64,000 nucleotides of DNA, from positions 1-64,000 of the forward strand of contig NZ_JASSOT010000051.1 of assembly GCF_030238365.1 (NCBI RefSeq), in the 5' to 3' direction. The first letter of the stretch is position 1. Every line of letters starts with the position of its first letter. This DNA is from Lelliottia wanjuensis (GTDB lineage: Bacteria > Pseudomonadota > Gammaproteobacteria > Enterobacterales > Enterobacteriaceae). Below, in pieces: positions 42,649 to 51,570 of this stretch. A model generated the notes under the pieces. It was not told the DNA's origin. It worked only from the letters and a program-made list of their open reading frames with translations, and searched no databases. The position numbers were made by a program, and so were the translations under genes.

Positions 42649-45033
42649 TTATCCTCGCGCCGCGAAGGCGGCAGCGGCTTCCTGCGCTTTCTTCAGGCAG
42701 TCCTTACACACCGATTTCGGCAGTTCCGGCAGCTGTGTTTCAACGCTGGCAGGCGCATCCCAGACGTGCTGGCCTTTCAGGCTCAGCTTCCCTGGGGTAT
42801 GGATTTCTATCGCGCCCTGCGGGGTGATACGAATTGACCCGCCACCACAGCCCAGCACAATGCCGTTCTTCGCCGCGAAATGAAGTTCGCCCTGCGTAGA
42901 CTTCACGGTGACATCCTTCAGGGCCGTCAGCCCCAGCAGATCGCCATGCGATTCGATGGTCAGCGGCCCCTTGCCGGACACCATGCGCATGCCTTCCTGC
43001 TGTGCGAGCAGTGAAATGGTCTGGCTGGCGTTCAGGGAAATACGCTCCCCGCTGGCAATATTGGCTTCACCCTGGCTTTGCAGGTGCAGCGTCTGGCCGC
43101 TGTTAACCAGAACGGTTTCCTGGCTGACCACGCCAATACCCTGCGGAGCGCTCAGCAGCATGGCCGGAGATTTCAGTTGATCGGCAGCAGCCAGATAGGC
43201 TTTCAGGTGTGTGGCATCAGGCTGAAGGTTGTGATGTGACTGCGTGATAGTGTGCCAGTCGGTCATCTGGCTGATGGCTCCTTTCACCAGGCTTATCGCC
43301 GGAGACATATCCAGCACTTGCCCGGTGGCCGTGGCCTGCTCATCAGCGGTCAGGAACAGCCCTTTACCGGCGCGGAGTGTGCCGGTGCTGTCGGTTCGCA
43401 ACTCAAAGCCTTCACCGCGTTTGTTGCGCGAACTGTCAACGATATGACCGAGCGAAAGCTGGCTTTTACCGCCATATTCCGTCGAAATTTTTACGTGCTC
43501 AGCCCCGCGCCGATCCTCAAATCTCAGTTTGTTGTTCGCAGGAGTTCTCAACACATTACGTTGATAGTTATAGAGATTTACGTGGTCTTCATGCCGGGAA
43601 TCATGCATGGCGCAGAGAATATACGGCCTGTCAGGATCGCCGTTGGTGAAGGCAATCATCACCTCTGTTCCGGCAATCAGCGGGAAATGCCAGCCGTAAA
43701 CGTTCCCGGCGTAAGGTTTTGCCAGGCGCACCGGGAGGCTTTCAAAACCGGCCTGCCAGGTGGTGTTGAGGTCAAACTGGAATCGCACCCGATAGCGCCC
43801 GGTTTCATCCAGCTCGGCATACTGCGCATTTTCAACCGGGCTTGTCACCCTGGCTAGCAGCGTACCGGCGATGTGTGGCCGGGCCAACAACGGAGGACGG
43901 TACGAGAGGTGCTGGCGATTGGGAACGGCAGTAAAGCTGATGATGTAGGCCGTATCGCGGGAAATTCGCTGGGATGAGGTCGATACCACTAACAACCCGT
44001 TCGGGGCATCTTCCCAGCTCTTACCCTGTGGATGGATAATCATCCCCGGTCGGATATCCATGCCGTTCGATTTACCGTCAAAAACAACCTGTTCCGTTAC
44101 CAGGCGTTCACGACGACGCTTGACGAACCAGCGGCCCTGCTCCGGCTGTTCTGCGGCCTGCCTGCCCTGCTCTTTGTAATTCTCGCCATAGCGGTATTCT
44201 TCGCCGGTAAGCGCAAGCTTCTCCAGATCGGTTTCCAGCTGCGCCTGCATATCACTCTGGGCTTCGCGGTAATATTCATCGTTCACCCGCGTCTGCCCGG
44301 CAACCGAATGGCGGTTGACCGTCACATCCCACAGCGATTCCAGACCACCATCAAACAAACCTGAAGGATGACGGAAGGCAATCTGAGGGCCATCCGTGAA
44401 GGCGTACCCGTTATCACCCAGCACCAGAACATCACGGTGATTTTCATCATCCCATGCAAAGTAGTAGAACACGCCAACACGGGCCAGATGACGCTGAATA
44501 AAGGCCAGGTCACTCTCGGCATAGGAGATGAAGAAATCCCGCACAGGGTACTGCGTGTTCAGCTGATAACGGTAGTCGAGGCTGGAGAACTCCCAGCGCT
44601 TCAGGATATCTTCGACAGCCCCAATGACGCTTTTATTCTGGTACACCGCGTAGGTCAGGCTATTGCGCAGCAATGCCAGGCTGGCTTCCAGCACCACCAC
44701 ATAGCGCGTGGTATCGGCAGATCGCTCGCACTGCTGGAAAGACGTGATGACACCACGCATGACGCGAGGACTGACGGCCTGCCAGGGCTTTCCGTCCGGG
44801 TAAAACAGAAGCTGTGCCGTGGTGTTGATCAGCACATCGGCGGGAATATCGGGAGTCGCACTGGTCAGCTCAATCGAGTAGCGCCACGGGGTATTCAGGA
44901 CTTCTTCACCGCTGAAACGCAGCACCGACAGTTGAATGTCCGGGCGTTGTTTTTGCAGCTCCGGCACTTTCAGCTGGTAGTGGTTGTAGACCGGAATCTT
45001 GCTTCCCTGAAGGGTAAACGTATTTTCGCTCAT
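42649..45033 (-). CDS. vgrG: T6SS spike protein VgrG/TssI
   Basis: VgrG trimers form the spike on the Hcp tube. The 794-residue product has a gp27-like base (residues about 20-390), a gp5 OB-fold (RVRFQFDLNTTWQAGFESLP, then VRLAKPYAG), and a C-terminal beta-helix/DUF2345 region with repeated GLT/TLKS-type turns. No catalytic extension is evident; the tail ends in CKDCLKKAQEAAAAFAARG. It lies 28 nt after the island TssL and directly upstream of the adaptor-effector cassette, so this VgrG probably carries the Tle1 effector. Confidence 0.95.
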   Translation of the reverse strand: MSENTFTLQGSKIPVYNHYQLKVPELQKQRPDIQLSVLRFSGEEVLNTPWRYSIELTSATPDIPADVLINTTAQLLFYPDGKPWQAVSPRVMRGVITSFQQCERSADTTRYVVVLEASLALLRNSLTYAVYQNKSVIGAVEDILKRWEFSSLDYRYQLNTQYPVRDFFISYAESDLAFIQRHLARVGVFYYFAWDDENHRDVLVLGDNGYAFTDGPQIAFRHPSGLFDGGLESLWDVTVNRHSVAGQTRVNDEYYREAQSDMQAQLETDLEKLALTGEEYRYGENYKEQGRQAAEQPEQGRWFVKRRRERLVTEQVVFDGKSNGMDIRPGMIIHPQGKSWEDAPNGLLVVSTSSQRISRDTAYIISFTAVPNRQHLSYRPPLLARPHIAGTLLARVTSPVENAQYAELDETGRYRVRFQFDLNTTWQAGFESLPVRLAKPYAGNVYGWHFPLIAGTEVMIAFTNGDPDRPYILCAMHDSRHEDHVNLYNYQRNVLRTPANNKLRFEDRRGAEHVKISTEYGGKSQLSLGHIVDSSRNKRGEGFELRTDSTGTLRAGKGLFLTADEQATATGQVLDMSPAISLVKGAISQMTDWHTITQSHHNLQPDATHLKAYLAAADQLKSPAMLLSAPQGIGVVSQETVLVNSGQTLHLQSQGEANIASGERISLNASQTISLLAQQEGMRMVSGKGPLTIESHGDLLGLTALKDVTVKSTQGELHFAAKNGIVLGCGGGSIRITPQGAIEIHTPGKLSLKGQHVWDAPASVETQLPELPKSVCKDCLKKAQEAAAAFAARG

Positions 45034-45060
45034 GACCTGCTTCTCCCTGGTCAGTTGTTA

Positions 45061-45828
45061 TCAGCTCAGCGTGAACCACTGTCCGAGCAAATAGTGCAGA
45101 TGAACACTCATCGCGCAGGACGCGGCAACAATCAGCAGCAATCCCAGAATGCGCATTACCCACGGTGAACGCCGCCAGAAACGAATGTCCGGGCGACGGT
45201 TGCGAATAAAGATCGGCGTGTTGATTTTGCCTTTGACTGTTGGTAACAGCTCACTCAGCTGTTTCAGTAGCGATTGCCGTTCTTCGTTCAGCTCGCCGCC
45301 CTCACGGATATATTTTCCCCGATAGCCCAGCATCAACATGCGGTGGTAGCAGGTAAGCACGGCTTCAGATGGTGCAGGTTCTCTCAGCAGCTTTTTGATA
45401 TGTTCATAGAAGTGTTCACCACCATGAAGACTATCCAGGAAACGGCCCTGTAATGGAGTCTCTGAATACCAGACAGACACGTCGGTATCTGGCTGAGTCA
45501 TCACTGCTTCATCCAAAAAAACGCAGTGTGCAAACTTAATTTCATCGGAAAGATGGCTGGTAGCACCAGCTTTATTGAGAGCTTCTTGAACTTGTTCAAT
45601 CATGCTTTCGCAATGCTGATAAAGCGCTTTATCAACAACGACACCTGGAATATTCCTAATAGACAGCGCGAGAAGCCATGTTTCCTGAAATATAGTATCG
45701 ATGAATGTTGATGTAATGAGTTGTGCCTGAATATCCGTCCCGGAACTCGTTGAAGTCACGCAGCTATGTCCATGATTAGAATGAGGCTCATTGTCAATGA
45801 TGTTATTTGTGTGCAATCGGACGAGCAA
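45061..45828 (-). CDS. tssL: Second T6SS TssL/DotU protein (island copy)
   Basis: The 255-residue protein has TssL features: IKFAHCVFLDEAVMTQPDTD, YSETPLQGRFLDSLHGGEHF, LMLGYRGKYIREGG, and one C-terminal membrane segment (VMRILGLLLIVAASCAMSVH). It is clearly distinct in sequence from the TssL at 4018-4671. The frame opens with TTG at 45826-45828; a GTG at 45757-45759 is the next alternative, and no ATG fits, so the start is uncertain. It is the most upstream gene of the island T6SS cluster; genes expected before it (tssK, tssBC) are missing. Confidence 0.85.
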   Translation of the reverse strand: MLVRLHTNNIIDNEPHSNHGHSCVTSTSSGTDIQAQLITSTFIDTIFQETWLLALSIRNIPGVVVDKALYQHCESMIEQVQEALNKAGATSHLSDEIKFAHCVFLDEAVMTQPDTDVSVWYSETPLQGRFLDSLHGGEHFYEHIKKLLREPAPSEAVLTCYHRMLMLGYRGKYIREGGELNEERQSLLKQLSELLPTVKGKINTPIFIRNRRPDIRFWRRSPWVMRILGLLLIVAASCAMSVHLHYLLGQWFTLS

Positions 45829-46227
45829 TGAAATAGGCGTTACAAAATGTAACTAAAATTATTTTTAGGCCGTAAGCCCCTGAGTCAGGCAGATGTAGTA
45901 GAAACCTAAATGAAGCAGGAAAGAATATTTAATAGTTTAAAACCACTCCTAATTGAACAATGCATTCACCACGCAAATATAAAACAACAAATCATTCAGC
46001 ATTGCAATTTAACTCACGCTAAATAATGTTTAAGCGTTCGTTTATCATAACAAGAATTCTGAATGTGTAGCCAAGTTCTTCATATTGGTTAGCATCTCCA
46101 GTTAATTATTTACCATCCTAATTTTAAGCAACTGCCAAACGCTATTTCACACCTGCAAGTACGAATGTAGAGCAAGATTATTGGATTCATGCCCTACATC
46201 TAAGAGCTTCCACCGAAGAGGGAAACC
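45829..46227. other. AT-rich intergenic region upstream of the island T6SS cluster
   Basis: I see no gene and no obvious remnant of tssK or tssBC. It contains the inverted pair GTTAC-AAAAT-GTAAC just upstream of the tssL start and long AT-rich sequence on both sides. It must hold the promoter of the island T6SS operon and may mark the junction where the rest of the cluster was lost. Confidence 0.4.
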
Positions 46228-47034
46228 TCAAACGATGCCATAAGCTTTCAGGCAGTTACTCCTGATCGCATAAGTGTTCAAAGTATCAATGAACTCTCGT
46301 AATTCATCCGAATAAGTAAACCACTCTCGGCCAAGCCCTTTCTCATCTAACCTGTGCTTTTTAAAATAAAGGTGTAACGCAGATTCTGTCTCCACGCCCC
46401 CAACAGGGATGATGGAGACCAAGCGCAGGCTAGCATTGTGTTGCTGTTTCAGCGTGTCGATGCGTTGCCTGAGATTGCCAGACATCCCAATTTTGACTCT
46501 TTTGTGGGATTCATCCAGTAAGAAGTACACATCAGTTTCACCTTTTAGATAGGGTTCATAGTTCAGCCATGGAGCGATGAATACGTCATCGTTGCTAACC
46601 TCAGGTGATCGAAGCAGAGGGATAGCTTGCTGCCAGGCCTGCTCCAGACATACTTCCTGTTGTTTTTGCCGATAAGGGCGCATCAAAGCGGTACAAACAA
46701 AGTCAGTACCCAATGGTACGTAGGAACCATTGCGCGAGGGAGCAAACTGACCAGTGGGCATCCAAGTGTGCAGGATTTCGAGTTTGTCTCCAAGCGCCTC
46801 AGGTACGCTTCTCAAACTCATCTCCTCCCCGTGATAATTGACCACTAGCTTCTGGGGTAGATACCATTTCAGAAAACTTAAAGGCAGGTTATGAGCATGT
46901 TGCTTTTCAGGCTGATTTGTTTGCATAAATCCTTGATACTCAGCACTCCCTAGAGCCTGTGCAATAAATCGAATTTTTTCGTTCTCACTCTGATCCTTTA
47001 GCCACGAGTACGCTATTTTCCCAGCTTTGTTCAT
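46228..47034 (-). CDS. GIY-YIG nuclease-domain protein (T5orf172/MUG113-like)
   Basis: The 268-residue protein carries in its C-terminal third a GIY-YIG-type domain: VYFLLDESHKRVKIGMSGNL (GIY replaced by VYF, YIG by KIG), Arg in LRQRIDTL, and Glu in ETESALHLYFKKH. It resembles the T5orf172 branch seen in phages and islands. The N-terminal 150 residues are unrecognised. It begins 1 nt after the stop of the unknown gene at 47036-47944, so the two form an operon. A role in phage or plasmid exclusion is possible, not shown. Confidence 0.75.
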   Translation of the reverse strand: MNKAGKIAYSWLKDQSENEKIRFIAQALGSAEYQGFMQTNQPEKQHAHNLPLSFLKWYLPQKLVVNYHGEEMSLRSVPEALGDKLEILHTWMPTGQFAPSRNGSYVPLGTDFVCTALMRPYRQKQQEVCLEQAWQQAIPLLRSPEVSNDDVFIAPWLNYEPYLKGETDVYFLLDESHKRVKIGMSGNLRQRIDTLKQQHNASLRLVSIIPVGGVETESALHLYFKKHRLDEKGLGREWFTYSDELREFIDTLNTYAIRSNCLKAYGIV

Positions 47035-47035
47035 C

Positions 47036-47944
47036 TCATTTTCTTCCTTTCTTGAATGAGGTCAAAGAAGCAAACTGAAGCTCTATACCGAAGTCATGCT
47101 TATGTCCATCTTGGCTAAATGTCCACTTGCCTTTCCCTCCGCAATCAAGCAATACGCGGTATAAGTGTTGGATCCCAACACGCCCGCGAGGCTCGGGCTT
47201 CCCAAGATGGTAATTCAGAGCGCTATAGTTATTGATACAACAAATCTTAATTGTACCGTCATAACCTAGCCCAATAAATTGTTCCACAAGATAGGAGAGA
47301 TAGCCGACCATATAATCCTGAAACCATGGCCGTGAAAAAGCCCTGTCACGACCACGTGGTAAGTTGTTATCGTGAATATCTAGATCCCACTCCCGGCTTA
47401 AAATGGTGACCATTTTGCCTTCAAAATGGTAATAGGCATAAAAACGTAAACCAAATACCCAAGGCTCCAGCCAGGGATTATTAACCGCGATCTGCTTACG
47501 GTTACCTGCTACTGCCCGGCTAGCCGTATCATCATAAAATTCGAGTAGATCAATAATGTCTTCGAGGCTCGCAGGGGGAGAATCCTCGCACTCGCGTACA
47601 AAGGCTGACATGACTTTTCCTGATATTTGGGGATATCGGCCTTGAGCGACCTTACAAATCAGGCTTTCCGGTACATGAATCTCGGAATGAACGGCATTCT
47701 GCAGTTCAGCGATATACGGAACCAGGAGCTGGTTAAACGCATACTTATCTTCCGGGCTTGGGAGGCCATAGAAAGACATGTATTTATCACTAAATTGACC
47801 AAAGACTTTGCTCAGTTCCGACCAATTATTGCAGTTATAACGTAATGCGACCACATCCTGAGCGTAGCTCCGGCAGATATTGAGTGTTCGAGAAAGATAC
47901 TTTCCGTGGGCTTCAGCTTCAGCGCGAGTGGGGAATCGTTTCAT
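47036..47944 (-). CDS. Unknown protein, partner of the GIY-YIG gene
   Basis: The 302-residue protein has no signal peptide, membrane segment or motif I recognise. Notable stretches are the basic N-terminus MKRFPTRAEAEAHGKYLSRT, an aromatic-rich part (LEPWVFGLRFYAYYHFEGKM), and FSRPWFQDYMVGYLSYLVEQ. It is the upstream gene of a two-gene unit with the GIY-YIG nuclease gene, 1 nt apart. Such pairing on an island suggests a joint function, perhaps defence. This is inference. Confidence 0.6.
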   Translation of the reverse strand: MKRFPTRAEAEAHGKYLSRTLNICRSYAQDVVALRYNCNNWSELSKVFGQFSDKYMSFYGLPSPEDKYAFNQLLVPYIAELQNAVHSEIHVPESLICKVAQGRYPQISGKVMSAFVRECEDSPPASLEDIIDLLEFYDDTASRAVAGNRKQIAVNNPWLEPWVFGLRFYAYYHFEGKMVTILSREWDLDIHDNNLPRGRDRAFSRPWFQDYMVGYLSYLVEQFIGLGYDGTIKICCINNYSALNYHLGKPEPRGRVGIQHLYRVLLDCGGKGKWTFSQDGHKHDFGIELQFASLTSFKKGRK

Positions 47945-48321
47945 GGTTTAAGTCCCTTATATTTCTTATGAGCTCACGAACCATAAGAATCAAAGACACT
48001 TAACCAAAATAAAAATTTGATAAGTCTGCGCTGCATTCCGCTTTGGCCGTGAGCTGCCGGGTCGCGCTAACCTTATGCTTAACATATTGGAAAGAAAAAA
48101 CATTGTCAACCATGCCACTTACTGATAAGTCCATTCACCATGCCACCTACACGATCGCGATTAAACATGAACAAATATTCGTTCAATTCTTGCACCCGCA
48201 AATGAATAGTAACCGCTTCCTTGACGACACATGACGAGACATAAAGATTTAAACACCTACGTTAACGTTATCATCTCTTGCAACTCACATTCATAAAAAC
48301 ATATGTGTACAGGTAAAATTT
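47945..48321. other. Intergenic region downstream of the broken arsR
   Basis: No gene is seen. It includes a repeat of the word CATGCCAC (48112, 48139), the imperfect palindrome GAACAAATATTCGTTC (48169-48184) and ACATATGT (48299-48306). In an intact arsenic operon arsD/arsB/arsC would follow arsR here; none is present. The promoter of the gene at 47036-47944 should lie near its right end. Confidence 0.4.
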
Positions 48322-48672
48322 TTAGAGACAAACAGCCTTACCACTGCCAGAGCAGTTGGCCGATGCCAGCTTACGGGCGATGGCCTGTACGTCGTCCTGT
48401 TGGCTTAACCAGGCCTGCTCAATCACCTGAGCAGCCCAGGAAGGAATATGCGGAGATAAGCGGTAATGAACCCATTTCCCCTGCTTGCGATCCAGCAATA
48501 GGCCACTTTTCCGAAGCATTGCCAGATGGCGGGAGATCTTGGGCTGTGACTGTTCTAGCGCAGTGCAAAGGTCGCACACACACAGTTCTCCCATCTCTCT
48601 GAGCAGCAGTACGATCCCTAACGGGTTTCATCGGAGATGATTTTTGAAGAGTTTTAAGGATGTTAGTGACAT
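48322..48672 (-). pseudogene. arsR: Broken arsR (arsenic-responsive repressor)
   Basis: The region matches ArsR: arsenite-site LCVCDLC, DNA-binding helix QSQPKISRHLAMLR, and LLLDRKQGKWVHYRLSPHIP. Read from the proper start (ATG 48670-48672 behind AGGAGG), translation stops at TGA after 14 codons. An extra base near 48634-48640 and a missing base near 48621-48625 (CGTTAGGG where CGTTTAGGG is expected) shift and then restore the frame. Total length (351 nt) equals that of an intact arsR. An ATG at 48594 could still make a 90-residue fragment without the first helices. No arsB/arsC lies downstream. Confidence 0.8.
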
Positions 48673-48756
48673 CTGGCCTCCTGTTCTATGGCCTCCTATC
48701 CTAATTGAAGTTAGGATACTCCCAAAAGGACCAAAATCAATATTCACATTCGACAA

Positions 48757-48768
48757 AACACATGTGTT
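48757..48768. promoter_or_regulatory. 12-bp perfect palindrome upstream of arsR remnant
   Basis: AACACATGTGTT lies 85 nt upstream of the arsR start in an AT-rich divergent region shared with the OLD nuclease gene. ArsR operators are imperfect palindromes in this position; the assignment is tentative. It could also control the nuclease operon. Confidence 0.35.
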
Positions 48769-48904
48769 ATTAGAAGGATTTTTTTTGCTAATGATCAATA
48801 ATTACGGCTAATACACTAAAATCTAGTGAATTAAAGTGTTATACAGTTCCTGGAATACACACTTCATTATTGGTTTAGCTGGCTTATGCGCCAAGGAATA
48901 CAAT

Positions 48905-50509
48905 GTGATAAAAAAGATTAAAATCTCAGGTTACAGAATCTACAAACAATTGATTTTAGAGCCAAATCCAAAGCTCAACCTGATAGTTGGGGGGAATGAG
49001 GTTGGAAAATCAACCCTAATGGAAGCAATAGCCTTAGCGCTAACAGGCAGAATCAACGGAAAAGGAGCTAATGATGAACTGAATCCGTATTGGTTTAACA
49101 CAGAGCTAGTCGCTGATTTTGTTGAAAGAAGACAAAGAGGTGAAAACATTAGTCTACCTGAGATTAAAATTGAGCTCTTTTTTGATAATACGGCAGAATT
49201 ACAAAATCTATGTGGAGCTATTAATAGCGATCATCCAACAAATGCATGCCCTGGTGTATTATTCCACGTACTGCCCAATAGTGAATATAATGAGGAGATA
49301 GAACAATGGCTTATATGCCCTACTAAAATATTACCTGTAGAATTCTACCGTATAGAATGGCGTTCTTTTGCTGATGAGAAACTTCTCAATAGGCCTCGGC
49401 AATTAACAACTGCCATCATAGATTCTAAAACTGTTAGATCCTCCACATCAATCGACTATCATTTAAGGCAAATAATTAATGATCATCTTGCTCCAATAGA
49501 AAGGGCAAAAATATCCTTATCATACAGACAAGTTAAAGCATCTATGGCCGGAGGTGTACTTGGTGATATCAATGAAAGAATAAGTAAATTAAATGCCTCA
49601 TTACATGATAAAACCATCATTTTAGATATGGATCAAAGTAGTCGAACCTCTTGGGAAGGCGTTGTATCCCCTCATGTCAATGAGGTCCCTTTTTCTATGT
49701 CTGGGCAAGGTCAGCAAGCTGCCATCAAAATTTCTCTGTCTATGGGGCGTCACGCTGAAAAGACAAAATTTGTGATGATAGAAGAACCAGAGAACCATCT
49801 TTCACATACCAGTTTATCAACACTACTTTCTAGAATCGAAAAGTTATCCAGCGCTAGTCAGCAATTATTCATTACAACGCATAGTACTTTCGTATTGAAT
49901 AGACTCGGACTAGATTCGTTAATTTTAATTGGCAATGAATCTGTAAGCAGAATCAATGGCCTATCTCCAGATACTGTTTCTTACTTCCAGAAACTGCCTG
50001 GTTACGACACACTCAGAATGGTCTTGGCAAAGAAAGTGGTATTGGTCGAAGGCCCATCTGACGAAATAATTTTCGAACGTTTTTTCAAAGATACATACCA
50101 GCTGCGCCCTATGGAGGCCGGTATTGATGTTATAAGCATGAGGGGACTATCACTAGCAAAATGTTTGGAGTTATGTGCCGCTCTCGATAGGCCTGTAGCC
50201 TCTCTCCGAGATAACGATGGAATTTCACCAGAAGATCTTGCGCTCCCAGTTCAAGGATGGCTGAAAAAAAACAGAAGAGAGCTATTTATTGGAAGTGTAG
50301 TTACAGGGACAACATTAGAGCCACAACTAATTCACCACAATGGTGAAAAGTTACTTCGTGAAGTATTAAACATAGAAGATAGAGCAGATCTTTTAACATG
50401 GATGAGTAGAGAAAAAACAGAAGGGGCCTTGAGAATTTCGGTCTCAAAAAAGGCACTCACACCACCTAAATACATGAGCGATGCGATAAGGTTTATTTAT
50501 GAACAATGA
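48905..50509 (+). CDS. OLD-family ATP-dependent nuclease (Gabija GajA-like), AAA ATPase plus TOPRIM
   Basis: The 534-residue protein has an SMC/ABC-like ATPase with Walker A GGNEVGKST near residue 29, Walker B FVMIEEPENHLSH, and H-switch ITTHS. A TOPRIM nuclease domain follows from about residue 375: Glu in VLVEGPSDE and the acidic pair in RDNDG near 435. This is the OLD arrangement. The frame opens at 48836, but GTG at 48905 (IKKIKISGYRIYKQLILEPN) with AAGGAA upstream matches the family start. It overlaps the helicase-like gene by 11 nt. The class 2 OLD plus UvrD-like pairing is that of the Gabija phage-defence system. GC content is clearly lower than the core genome. Confidence 0.88.
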   Translation: MIKKIKISGYRIYKQLILEPNPKLNLIVGGNEVGKSTLMEAIALALTGRINGKGANDELNPYWFNTELVADFVERRQRGENISLPEIKIELFFDNTAELQNLCGAINSDHPTNACPGVLFHVLPNSEYNEEIEQWLICPTKILPVEFYRIEWRSFADEKLLNRPRQLTTAIIDSKTVRSSTSIDYHLRQIINDHLAPIERAKISLSYRQVKASMAGGVLGDINERISKLNASLHDKTIILDMDQSSRTSWEGVVSPHVNEVPFSMSGQGQQAAIKISLSMGRHAEKTKFVMIEEPENHLSHTSLSTLLSRIEKLSSASQQLFITTHSTFVLNRLGLDSLILIGNESVSRINGLSPDTVSYFQKLPGYDTLRMVLAKKVVLVEGPSDEIIFERFFKDTYQLRPMEAGIDVISMRGLSLAKCLELCAALDRPVASLRDNDGISPEDLALPVQGWLKKNRRELFIGSVVTGTTLEPQLIHHNGEKLLREVLNIEDRADLLTWMSREKTEGALRISVSKKALTPPKYMSDAIRFIYEQ

Positions 50510-51569
50510 GTTAATCTTGGCTGTAGCAGGTTCAAGAAAAACACAAGGAATCATTGATCATTGTGCGAGAATAGATGGTCAAAAAAGAGTGTTAGTTTTA
50601 ACATTTACTCAATTCAACCAAAATGAAATTCGCAATCGGTTATCTCATTGTGCAGGAAACAGCTCAAATATTGAAGTACTTGGGTGGTTCACTTTTTTAA
50701 TCCGACATTTTGCCAAACCGTTCCTCCCTTATAAATTCCCTGGACAAAGAATTCTGGGATTTAACTTTGATGGAAGGCCATACATGATGGCAAAGGGTAT
50801 CAACAGATTTTTAGATAAAAACAACCATGCTTACGCTTGTGAGCTAGCTCGACTAAGTGCAGAACTGATTAATGTAAGCCAAGGGGCATTAATTTTTAGA
50901 CTTGAGTCTATTTATGATGAAATACTTATTGATGAAGTTCAGGATTTGAGCGGCTACGATTTAGACATATTAGATTCTTTGTTAGCAACGGCTATCAATT
51001 TGAAAATGGTTGGAGACATGCGGCAAGCTGTTCTATCAACCAATCCAAGAGGAAGTAAGCATAAAAAATATCAAAATACTAATATGCTTTCTTGGTTTTT
51101 GGAAAGAGAAGAGAAAGGAATAATAAAGATAATTGAACGTTTTACAACCTGGAGATGTCATCATTTAATATCTGATTATGCTGATACTATTTTTTCACCT
51201 GAATGGAGCTTTCCTAAAACAAAATCTGAAAATCACACTGTTACATGTCATGATGGGGTTTTTCTTGTAATGAAGGAGCATGTTGAAGATTACATCAAAA
51301 CATTTAAACCACAATGCTTGAGAAACTCAAAAAGCAGCGGCAAGGCCTATAATTTCGATTTTATTAATTTCAAAGCATCTAAAGGTTCAACTTTCGAACG
51401 AATCCTAATAATTCCGACCTCAGGAATTGAGACTTTTATTCAGAAAAACGAGTATCTTGAAAGTACTGCCGCCGCAACATTTTATGTTGCAATTACGAGA
51501 GCTCAGCAAAGCGTAGCAATAGTCGTGGGGAAACCTGGTCAATCAAACTTACCAATATGGGAACCATAA
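50499..51569 (+). CDS. Minimal UvrD-like SF1 helicase (GajB-like)
   Basis: The 356-residue protein retains core SF1 helicase motifs: a motif I variant AVAGSRKTQ (Gly before Lys replaced by Arg), motif II LIDEVQDLSG, motif III-like MVGDMRQAV, motif V NFKASKGSTFERILI and motif VI FYVAITRAQQSV. At half the length of UvrD it lacks room for the 1B and 2B subdomains. It starts inside the nuclease gene (11-nt overlap) and ends 1 nt before the third gene. In Gabija-type systems GajB is a UvrD-like partner of GajA; the altered P-loop raises doubt about normal ATP hydrolysis. Confidence 0.85.
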   Translation: MNNELILAVAGSRKTQGIIDHCARIDGQKRVLVLTFTQFNQNEIRNRLSHCAGNSSNIEVLGWFTFLIRHFAKPFLPYKFPGQRILGFNFDGRPYMMAKGINRFLDKNNHAYACELARLSAELINVSQGALIFRLESIYDEILIDEVQDLSGYDLDILDSLLATAINLKMVGDMRQAVLSTNPRGSKHKKYQNTNMLSWFLEREEKGIIKIIERFTTWRCHHLISDYADTIFSPEWSFPKTKSENHTVTCHDGVFLVMKEHVEDYIKTFKPQCLRNSKSSGKAYNFDFINFKASKGSTFERILIIPTSGIETFIQKNEYLESTAAATFYVAITRAQQSVAIVVGKPGQSNLPIWEP

Positions 51570-51570
51570 A

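Noticed and set aside
47945..48321. Remnant of arsB/arsC after arsR
   Set aside because: No frame or motif of an arsenite pump or arsenate reductase is visible there.
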